DNA of 64,000 bases from NCBI GenBank assembly GCA_020746105.1, contig CM036658.1, forward strand, positions 18,584,689 through 18,648,688, read 5' to 3'. Source of the stretch: Trogon surrucura. Lineage: Eukaryota; Chordata; Aves; Trogoniformes; Trogonidae. The translations under genes and the position numbers were made by a program. Within the stretch, counting starts at the first letter, position 1. Each line of letters opens with the position of its first letter. A model generated the notes under the pieces. The model saw nothing but the letters and a program-made list of their open reading frames with translations. It ran no database searches and was not told the DNA's origin. This document shows positions 24,401-34,488 of this stretch, piece after piece.

Positions 24401-27400
24401 TAAATGCATAAGTTCCTCAGTATTAACCATATTCCTAGTATGGTCCATAAATCCACTAATTTAAAAACAAAAATAGTGAATCTGACAAACTCTTAACCTT
24501 CCTATAAGGGAATCAGCACATTTAAGAATACAGCAGGCTGGTACAACTAAAAAATTTTGTAAGTCAAATTTTATTTTTCCCCAACAGAACTGTATAGTTG
24601 TAGTTCGTTTTCAGATATAGATGTTGAATGTTATGTTGAAGTCAGTGTAGAAGAACAGGCCAACTGTGTTTGTCATGAATGATGTTTTCTGTGTTACCCA
24701 AGCAATATGTTGATCTTGTTTTAAATGGGTAGTATTTAGCGGTAAAGTCTGATGAGATGAGTACTGCCCTTACTTATGGAAGCAAAATCATAAAGAAATA
24801 CTTAAAGCAGTAGATCTTCCAAACACAGTCACAGAGCTGGTTCTCAGCCAAAATGTCATTTCCAAACACCTTTGAAGTGCCAGCTTGGGGCTGAGTTGCG
24901 CATCCTAGGCCACTGGGTGGTAATTGTTGGATTTTCAGTTTGTTTTCATCAGCGTCTTTGAAGGAGGTTGCATATGCTAGTAACAAAGTGATTCACCATA
25001 GCGTCCCTGCAAACAGTGATTTATAAAGCTAGAACAGTTGCTTTTGAACATCCTAACTTCTGACAAAAGTGATTCTCTTTCTTGTTTTAATGCTTATCAG
25101 ATTATTTTCTGCCTTTGACAGCCAGTATCAGCAGTCTGTCTCCCTCTGCAAAGCATTATAGGTGAAACGATGAAACTCATGCCCTCCCCTATTTTGAAAG
25201 GTTATTATTCCTTCTCTCTCAAGATATAGATTTTTGCTAGCTTCCTCTTTATCTTTCAGCTGTTTCAAATTCCCCGTGTTTGTTAAGTTTCTTCTCACAA
25301 TGCTTATAGGCCTTCCTTGAACTTCTTTGCGTAGAAAGGTTTTGTGTGAAGCGCTGGGCTCTGATTTACCTACTGATGGTAAAATGATGAGACATCAAAA
25401 GGAAGGGAAAAGTCTGAAAGCTGGAGGAGGGGAAGGAAAGGGATATCCCTCCAAGGGAAAAATGAGACAATATCTCTAGCAAGCACAAACAGTGCTAATT
25501 TACAAGCTTGGAGAAATACTGTCCTTTCCATAGTCAAAGCTTTTTTTTTGCATGACAGTGGAGCTGATTACCACTTTACCACAAGTTTTACATTTCTGAA
25601 AACTGCTTTAATTCTGAGATTCCTGATCAAACCGGACCAACCTAATTTTCATATGTTGCCATGGAGAATAATACTTTTTGTTTCTCTTCTCAGAAAGAAA
25701 ACGAACAAATGAAATAATGGAAGAATAACTGACCTACTGGGTTGCTTTCTGACTATTTAAAGGATGTCACACATCTATGTTTTTGTCCGCACTGTGAGCC
25801 TGCTCTATGAGAAGACACATCTACTGTATTAATACAGAAGGCTGGCCTACAGCTAACAGTAAATCTCAGTAAATTATGCATTTCAAATTGATAACTGTCT
25901 ACAGAAGGTAATGTTAAAGGCACCAAAATAAAGGCGTTATGCATTCACAACCTGTACTTGGCTGGGTATATTCTCAGTAATGTGAACTGTGGTTAGTGCT
26001 CTTTGGAAGAGGAGTTCTGAATTTGTAAAAGCTGCTTTTTTTTTTTGTCACAAGGGAGGTATTTATTTGAACCTGTCTTCTGATGACTGTAAAAATGAGA
26101 TCTCCAAGAGACATCACTGGAAGAGAAAGTAATCTGGTACTTAAAAGAGTTTAAATTTCTACTGATAATCAAAGCATTTCTTGTCCTCTCCCTCTTTATT
26201 TTTCTGTTGTGTTGTGTTAGAGTTCTCTGAGAAACACAGTTGTGATTGTTACGATCTTTTTACTCATCACTTTGCTCTATGTAGGTTTTATGTTGCAGTT
26301 TATAAGATGCTGAACATTTACTGTGAGATCAAAGTACTTATCATAATGAGAAAAACGTACATAACAACAGTTGTATAGCAACAGTAAGGATTGCCTGAAG
26401 CAGAACAAATTTCTACAGATCGCCTGACAATGTAAGAATAATATAGCAGTACAATCGTGAGAATAATATTGCTTAATAAATCACTGCTCTTATACGTCTT
26501 ACAGTGAAACTTATAATTTTATAAACTACTAAACACATTTTCTGCTTGATTAGCTGTTTTATATCCAGAAACATACAACAGAAATCCTTTTCCTTGAAAC
26601 TCATTTCGAAGAAAGATCTTAATTTTATTTTAATGTTGAAGATCAAAAGAATGGCAGACTAATAACATGAATTTTACTTTGTTCAGCAATAATGTGTAGT
26701 CTTGGCTCATACCTCTGCCCAGTGGGTTCAGGGAAGTTTGACTGTGCACAGGAAGAGCACACTGAGGGCTTGTGCCTTACTATGCTATTGAACAAGGACC
26801 TGTGAGACTCCAGTTTCATGACTGTAGTGGGTAAGGAGTGAATTTCGTAAGAAACCTACTGATAGTTTGAGTTGTTTGAAATCTCCCAGGAGCTACACTT
26901 GCATCCTCACCACCAATCTCCTTGTCCCACTCCCTTCTGCTCCATGCCTCACTACGGCATGCAGAAAATGAAATGAAACCTGTTTGTCTTGGCTTTTCGA
27001 GGTGGAAAGAAAGTAAAGATCAATTTGCCAAATCCTGGAACCTTTATTTAGATATTGTTCATTTCAGCTTTGATTGTGTTTTGCCTGGGTGAGACCTAGA
27101 AAATTTGACCCACAGTGAGCATGGATTTGTTGCTATAACGTGTGTTAGCATTTACAGAATCTGAAGTCCATGCTTCATAAACCACTGCACAATAGATGGC
27201 AGGTTAAGCTTATGCCATGACCAGAAAGTGTTTCCCTTTTAAAGAATGAACACATGGAGATTCTATAGCCTAGAAAAACAGAACAGTCTTCCTTCACTTC
27301 TTCATGACTTCAATGTTTTGACAAGGTTAAGAAGGGAAGTGGGGGTTCCTTGTGCCTGAAGTGAATTTGCTCACTGTAGTCTGGCTTGCCTCCTCAACAT

Positions 27401-29629
27401 AGATTACCTTGAGTATATTTTCCTGTAACAGATGTTTATTAGACTTTCCATTAGGAGTGTAAAAGTTCTATAGATTCAGTCATTCAAAGAGGCCTTGGAC
27501 CTGTCTGCATGTAGTTGTTATTCATAAGTTGTTCCTTGTCCTGTGCTGGCAAGATGATCAAGCAGATAAGCCAACAGAGTCCTTAATACCTTGTAGTTTG
27601 ATTACACATTGTCAGCTTGGAAGAAGTGTACAGTTCCAGAGCCCTACAGTACCTTAGTGTTCTCTGGCACCTGTATCTTTCTCTTTCCCTCCTCCCCACC
27701 TTTCCTTTTTTTCTTTTTCTTTTTTTTTTTTTCACTTCAGATATTTAGTTTTTGAAGTGTTTTATGAAAGTCTGACTATAAGGGCTTGCAAGCCTGAACT
27801 CTGGGGTAGGATTTTTAAAAATTAGCTTTTCCACTGACTTCAGTAGCAGCCACAGAGTTAAACCCATGCCAAGTGGTTATGTTCTTACACTAGCTCTGGC
27901 AGCAGATTTTTCTGTGGTCTTCATCAGGTTTTGTAACTTTTCTATTTACATACCTCTGTTTATAAATTAGGAATTAATGACATCTATGCAGTTCATTGGA
28001 ATAGGGTGATTTTGTGGAACACTCTATGGACTAAAAAGAACAAGGATTACTATTACAGTCGAGACTATTATTGTAAATTGAAATTCAACAACATGTCACA
28101 GGTGACATATTCTTAGAAATGTAGCAAAGCTTGCTGTAATGAATCAGTAGCACATTATCATTGTCCCTTTTGTTCTACTGTGTTCATTTGGTTACCATAG
28201 AGTTTGACGAGCTCTTTACAAAATTATCTTGGCTGCTTTCTTCTTCTTTTTTTTTTTTATTTCTCTTTTGCCTTATTGCATCATGTTATGAGCTCCTTCA
28301 TCTTATCACATCAGGCTATGGCTGAAATTCTGCATTAGAAATATTGTGCAGTACCTGATAAAGTAGATGTCTTTCCACAGATGTAGTCTGAAAATATTTA
28401 ACGCAAAGGATATGCTCGTATTTACCTCCATGGAGTAGAAAAGCCATTTCCTGAAGTTTTGCAGTTCAGAGGCAGAGCCTATGATACTGGAAAATAACAT
28501 ATTTTAAGTAATCTGAGCACAGTAAGCTACTGTTTTCTTGCTTCCTGGATACTGTGCTGTTAAAAACATTGCCCTGTTATGTCTAATTATTTCCTGGTCA
28601 AATCCTATCCACAAGTTGGGTTAATGACACCTTTTGCTAACGTTATATGGATTTGTAATGTCTATTGTCTTGTTCTCCCTTCTTTGACCAGGGATTCACT
28701 AAATTGAACTGTGTTAAAGAGTGCCCTGCTATGCAGGCTTTCAATAAGAGATTGTTTGAAATGGCCTTGTGACCCATTTATGTAATAACAAGGGAGACAT
28801 GTCTTGACCTATCAATCTCACTTTAAAAGAGCTGTTCAAAGCAATGTGTATTGTGCACATAGAAACCAATGGACAAGAATATTTATTATTGAAACAACTT
28901 TTAGCCCAATAAAAAATTCCTGAGGAGTTCAACCAGGAGCTGAAATTAAGCTTTCTGTTTAAAATTCGTCATAGAACCCCTATACGTGACAGTCCATGTA
29001 ACACATAATTTTTCAGTTGTAGAACAATTTTTGATTTAGGATTGAGGAGTTTTTTCCCCCTTCTTTCTTCCTTGTTAACATATTTGGTTAATAGTGTGTT
29101 TGAATCTTGCCAGGTATTTGTAATTCATTAGATTACATACTGTTTCTCTCTGAAATATGTATTGAAACAATACTATATTTTTAAAAAAATATTGTTCTTT
29201 TATTTTCACTTTTTACAGCACAAGAATATGTTTATCAGCTTTGGGTCAACATAAACATGCAGTAAAGAAGACAAGCAAATATTGCAGTACTATACACATT
29301 TTAGAAGTAGAGTTCAGGTTTCCAGTACCACTGGGATTATACCTATCACATTTTGATAGTAGACTGAATTAATCATCTGAGAGTTTTCTCTTGGTTTGTT
29401 TTTGATGTCCTACTGAAAACTTTCTAATCAGCTTCATCTTGTTTGTGAGTCAAGTTGGTGGTCTCAGCAGAGCAAAGAGTTTCCAGTCTCTGGACTGGAA
29501 ACGAAGGACTGTACACATACCATAAACTCTGTCAGTCCAGCTGTGTTGCTCAGTGGTGTAATAAGGTCTAATTTATGATTAAAGCTGTCATACAAACAAA
29601 AGCTTGTCACGTGAGAGAAGCTTGCGTGT
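18454..29629. other. 11-kb non-coding stretch without recognised repeats
   Basis: No reading frame above about 90 codons is present, and none shows a known motif. There are only short A/T runs, for example near 20753 and 26037, and a T/C tract near 27706-27732. Some segments (about 21030-21710 and 22190-22460) have a balanced, repeat-free composition that could reflect conserved non-coding DNA, but conservation cannot be judged from one sequence. Confidence 0.5.
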
Positions 29630-30276
29630 CCTTATGAGGTTGTGAGCTACGCTGGTGGTGGCATATGCCTCCGACAGGGTCTCTGTAAGAGACTGTTTTA
29701 AGAACTTTTGCCTCAACCTTGCTGGTGTTAAAACTTGCTAAAATGCCCCATGAAGAAATATTTGTTTCATCCTTGCTAAAAGACTCTGTGAAGAAGAGAC
29801 TGTGTTAAAACCTAAACGACAAGGCTGCCGTTACAAACTGGGACCTCTGATAAGTTCTAAACCAACAACTTCAGAGCTCAGCCCTGATAAGCCCCACGAC
29901 TTGACTTGACTATTGATAAAGATGATTTCAGGGCCCGGCCCTGATAAGCCAGGGGGCTCGAAGTTCTGAACAACAACTTCTGGGCCCGTCTCAACCGCCG
30001 ATACAGCTGTTGTCTTGCAAGCCCACCGGTGTGTGAGCTCACCGATGTAACTGCAGATAAGGCAGCTGCCCTGCAAGCACGAAAGCTCAACGGTGTGCAA
30101 GCGCGAAGGTACACAAACCGTCAAGTCATCCTACGTCTGCAAAAAATGGGCCCTCCGGACACCTACGCATGCCCCGCTGACAGAGGCGACGCTGGGGGGG
30201 GTGAAGATCGCTCCTGACGACCCTCACGCGCATGCGCTGAACAGGCGGAGGATAAGCAAAGCGGCTCTTGGAACAC

Positions 30277-30284
30277 TATAAAAT
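30277..30284 (+). promoter_or_regulatory. TATA box of the CpG-rich LTR
   Basis: TATAAAAT lies in a CpG-rich context, about 185 bases upstream of a canonical AATAAA, which is the usual LTR arrangement. Confidence 0.7.
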
Positions 30285-30461
30285 GCCACCGTGAACAGCT
30301 GTTCTTTGGAGATCTTCCCCACCGAATCGAAACAGGCGGACCTGCGAGACGTCGCTGGATCTGTGGTGGTAGCTATACTTCCTGCTATTCTAAACATTTT
30401 ACTGCTTCGCTTTTCCTTTTCCTTATCTTTCTTTCCTATTGCTCTCCAGTGGTTGTTAGTC

Positions 30462-30467
30462 AATAAA
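30462..30467 (+). terminator. AATAAA polyadenylation signal of the LTR
   Basis: A canonical hexamer is followed within 15-50 bases by T-rich and TGTGTC sequence, matching an LTR R/U5 3'-end signal. Confidence 0.7.
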
Positions 30468-30556
30468 GGGTTTTACTTTTGTGACATCTGACACCGTTTG
30501 TGTCTTAATTTCACCTTTGCGATCGAAACGAATCACCTTGACCCTAACCTCTACCA

Positions 30557-31241
30557 GGTATAAGCGGCTCAAGACAGTCTCCCATGCCAGACAGGTCTCA
30601 ACTGAAGGATCAGACTAAGTGTGTCCACGGGTAGGATGCGCTCGCTAGCCTCCCGGCAGCCATCCTAGGAGAAAGACAACTCTAACTCCAAACCCGGGCA
30701 GAGGGAGCTTGTTTAACCCTGTAAGGCCATCTACCTAAGAGAAGGATAATCTAACTAAACCTACGTCCTGAGGACTTTGCTGTCACTGTCCAAGCTCGCT
30801 AGGGCCTGGCAGATGAAACTTAGGAGTAAAGGGTGGGGCCAGTTCTGCACACACTGAACCTCACCTAAAAAATTCATTGCGCAGTCTTGAAGGTTACACC
30901 CACATTTGTAAAGTCCTGTAGCGACAGGTGAGGGATGAAACGGCAGGCGACGAGGTGCACTGGGAACCACAGACCCAAGCCTGAATGCAGGCGGTTCAGG
31001 ACATTGGTCGTGCTAGACTGACCCCAGAGATGACAGTCTTGTTAGGCAACAGCCTGAATGACCAAGCAGCCTTTTTCAAGGAGAGCACTGCTTGCTCCAC
31101 AAGCAGAGGGGCCTAGAAAAGGTGGCCTAACCAAAATTCATCTCCACCCTCCACTCGATTGGCTAACCATGGCGAATGGGCATCTTCTGATGTGGTCGAA
31201 CAAACACAAAGAGACAAAGGCATACACCTGCCTCCAAAGGT
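30557..31241 (+). other. Presumed 5' untranslated region of the RTE element
   Basis: This sequence lies between the LTR and the first methionine of the endonuclease frame. It has higher GC and more CpG than the flanking genome and contains no long plus-strand frame. RTE 5' regions usually carry an internal promoter, but none can be pinpointed. It could instead contain LTR-linked retroviral leader at its left end. Confidence 0.5.
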
Positions 31242-34200
31242 GTGTTCAGATTGACACTCACATGTTGGAACATTAGAACCATGCTTGATACTGCGGATAG
31301 AGGACATCCTGAGAGTCGTTCTGCTCTAATTGCCCACAAACTATCACCACTCAACATTGACATTGCTGCTCTCAGTGAAGTTCGTCTCCATGAGCAAGGC
31401 AGCCTCAAAGAACACGGTGCCGGCTACACACTCTATTGGTCAGACAAACCCAAAACTGAAAGGCACCTTTCAGGAGTTGGTTTCATGATTAAAAACTCCA
31501 TTGCCTCCAAACTTGAAAATCTGCTGACAGGTCATTCCGATCGCATTATCTGCCTACACCTCCCACTACACAACAAGCCACATGTTGTTCTCTTCAGCAT
31601 ATATGCCCCAACTCTCCAAGCTGACCCTACCGAAAAGGACAAGTTCTAGATCGACCTGCGCCACCTCACTCAAAAGGTTCCTGCAGATGATAAGATCACA
31701 ATCCTTGGTGACTTCAACACCAGAGTAGGAAAGAACTCTGAAACCTGGAATGGAGTACTAGGCAAGCATGGTGTTGGAAACTGCAATGACAGTGATGGTT
31801 TCTTGCTAGAATTTTGTGCAGAGCAGCAGCTCACCATCACCAACACTATCTTTTGGCAGAAAGACAGCTTGAAGGCAACCTGGATGCATCCTCGATCCAA
31901 GCACTGGCACCTCATTGACTACGTCTTAGTGCAACAGAGCAATATTCGCGATGTCCGTCATAACCGAGCGATGCCTAGTGCAGAATGTCAAACAGACCAC
32001 TGTCTTGTGTGATGCAAACCTAACTTCCACTTTAAGCCCAAACCTAAGAGGGTTGGCGTTCCAAGGAGGAGGCTTGAAGTTAACAATCTTCAAACTGCTA
32101 TAGTGAGAGAGAACTTCCAGGTAAACCTTCAAACTAGACTTGAAGACTGTCTCATAGATCCCTTTCCTGAAGTGCTTTGACAACATATTATAAATAGCAT
32201 CCTTCAGTCTTCTGTAGAATCCTTAGGGTTCTCCTCCAAGAAAAACAAAGACTGGTTTGATGAAAGCAATCAAGAGATCCAGGAATTGATGACAAAGAAA
32301 AAAAATGTTCACCAAGCACACCTCGCTCAGCCATCTTGTTATGTAAGAAAAGCAGTCTTTTGTCTTGCATGCAGTAAGCTTCAACAGAAACTTCGAGACA
32401 TTCAGAACAAGTGGTGGATCAACCTAGCAGAAAAGACTCAACTATGTGCTGATTCGGGTGACCACAGAGGATTCTATGAGGCTCTCAAAACAGTGTATTA
32501 ACCCACATGCCACGTTCAAAGCCAGCTGCTAAGCGCAGACGTCCAAATGCTTCTCACAGATAAAACCTCCATCTTGAATTGATGGTCTGGACATTTCCAG
32601 ACTCTCTTCAGTGTCAACCATGTAGTTCAAGGCTCAGCAATTCAGGACATTACACAACAACTAGTGAAAAAACGAATTGGATATAGCCCCTACTATGGGA
32701 GAGACTCTCAAGGGCATACAGCTGGTGAAAACTGGCAAGGCAGCTGGGACTGATGGAATCCCACCTGAAGTCTAGAAGCATGGAGACCAAGCACTCCAGG
32801 CTAAATTTCATGAACTCATTGTGCGTTGTTGGGAAAAAGGCAAACTACTACCAGATCTCCGTGATGCAGTCATCATCACCCTGTACAAGAAGAAAAGAGG
32901 AAAATCAGACTGCTTAAAATACCGACGTATTACTTTGCTCTCTATTGCTGGTAAAATCCTTGCAAGAATACTTTTGAACAGACTAGAGCCAGCTATCTCA
33001 GAAGAACTTCCACCTGAAAGCCAATGTTGTTTCAGAGCCAACAGGAGTACCACAGACATGGTATTTGTTCTCAGACAGCTGCAAGAGAAGTGTAGGGAAC
33101 AGAACAAAGGACTCTGTGTAACTGTCGTTGACCTCACCAAAGCTTTTGACACTGTGAGCAAAAAAAAGGCTTGTGGCAGATCTCGGAATGATTAGGTTGT
33201 CCTCCCAAGTCCCTCAAAATGATTCTCCTATTACAGGAGGATCAGTGCAGCCAAGTCAGATATGGCAATGCACTCTCTGAGCCCTTCTCCATAACCGATG
33301 GTGTGAAACAAGGTTGGGTTCTCTCACCAACTCTATTCACAATCTTCTTCAGCATGATGCTCCAAAGGGCCAAGGCAGACCTCGATCATGATAACGGTAT
33401 TTACATCCACTATCGTACCAATGGTAACCTATTCAACCTAAGGTGACTGAAGGCCCACACTAAGACCCTAAATCACCTTGTCCGTGAGCTGCTTTTTGCT
33501 GATGATGCCACCCTCGTTGCTCACACAGAAGCAGCTCTGCAGCACTTAACATCCTGCTTTGCAGAGGCTGCTGAGCTTTTTGGGCTGGAAGTCAGCTTGA
33601 AGAAGACAGAAGTTCTTTACCAACCTGCACCTCAGGAAGTCTCCCATCATCCACACATCACTACAGGCAAATCAGAGCTTAAGTCAGTCCAGCAGTTCAG
33701 CTATCTAGGAAGTATCATTTCCTCGGATGATAAGATTGACAAAGAGATAGACAACAGGTTAGCAAAGGCATACAGAGCTTTTGGAAGACTCCATAAAAGA
33801 GTCTGGTGCAATAAACACCTGAAGAAAAGTACGAAGATCAGTGTCTACAGAGCCATCGTACTGTCTGCTCTTTTGTATGGGTCTGAATCCTGGGTCATCT
33901 ACCGCCACCACCTGTGACTCATTGAACGTTTCTGTCAGCGCTGCCTCCGTACAATCCTGAACATCCACTGGACTGACTACGTGACAAATGTTACTGTCCT
34001 TGAAGAGGCAGGGGTCACCAGGATTGAGGCCGTGCTGCTGAGGACGCAGCTGCGCTGTGCAGGTCACGTCTCCAGGATGGAGGATCCCCGCCTCCCTAAG
34101 GTTGTGCTCTGTGGTGAACTCGCCACCTGCTGCCACAACAGAGGAGCCCCAAAGAGGAGATACAAGGACTCTCTGAAACAATACCTCGGTCTTGGCCATA

Positions 34201-34445
34201 TTGACTGCCAGCAGTGGTCCACTCTGGCCTCCAATCGGGAGACGTGGAAACACACCCTCCATAAGGCTGCTGCCTCCTTTGAAAATGTGTGTAGAATTAG
34301 TCTTGAGGAGAAGAGACAACGCAGAAAGAACTGTGCCTTGCCAATACCACCTAAACAGACTTTCCACCATGCCTTTTGCAACCGGACTTGCCTATCCCGG
34401 ATCGGCCTTTTTAGCCACCAGCGCGCTTGTAGCAGTTGTGGGTAG
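31242..34445 (+). pseudogene. RTE endonuclease-reverse transcriptase, inactivated
   Basis: This once encoded the single RTE protein: an AP-type endonuclease nicks target DNA and a reverse transcriptase copies the element's RNA at the nick. Visible landmarks are CWNIRTM at the start, LSEVRL (endonuclease Glu), GDFN at 31707-31718, HWHLIDYVLV near 31902, and TDHCLV near 31995. In the RT part there are KILARILLNRLEPAISEE near 32952, VVDLTKAFD near 33126, GVKQGW near 33301, and the catalytic FADD box at 33495-33506. The C-terminus (33981-34445) has RCAGHVSRMEDPRLPK and a Cys/His cluster ending SHQRAC. Breaks: TAG 31647, TGA 32010, TGA 32178, TAA 32499, TGA 32580, a frame change before TAG 32773, an A-run frameshift near 33160, then TGA 33189, 33444 and 33915. 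The last three are also present in the second copy. Confidence 0.9.
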
Positions 34446-34488
34446 AACTCTTCCCATATCTTCGCTCATGAAGCCTAGCCGTGATGAC

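Larger units (their letters stand above)
29640..30550 (+). mobile_element. CpG-rich LTR of an endogenous retrovirus, plus strand
   Basis: The base composition changes abruptly here to CpG-rich, unlike the surrounding DNA. The segment has a U3-like region with imperfect repeats and several GATAA motifs (29849-30060). A clear TATAAAAT at 30277-30284 follows, then a likely R/U5 region with a pyrimidine run, and AATAAA at 30462-30467 followed by a T-rich and TGTGTCTT stretch. I cannot fix the TG...CA ends or a target duplication. The left edge is where composition changes; the right edge near 30550 is where the RTE 5' region begins. No retroviral coding sequence is attached. It might extend slightly into retroviral leader sequence on the right. 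Confidence 0.7.
30557..34488 (+). mobile_element. RTE-clade non-LTR retrotransposon, near full length (AviRTE-like)
   Basis: This element of about 3.9 kb runs from a 5' region of roughly 700 bases through one long decayed reading frame to a short 3' end, 'aagcctagcc' followed by GTGATGAC. The second copy in this window (62268 onward, minus) ends in a longer (ATGATG)-type tail at the same place, which defines the 3' terminus. The order endonuclease then reverse transcriptase, one ORF, no LTR and a microsatellite-like tail is typical of the RTE clade. Similarity to AviRTE is my recollection, not a search result. The 5' boundary is uncertain because the element directly abuts the LTR; no target duplication is evident. 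Insertion next to or inside the LTR suggests that the RTE arrived later. Confidence 0.85.

Noticed and set aside
33759-34370. 203-codon minus-strand frame (and its mirror, 62401-62892 plus)
   Set aside because: It is the antisense of the RTE C-terminal coding region. It is open in both copies only because they are nearly identical.
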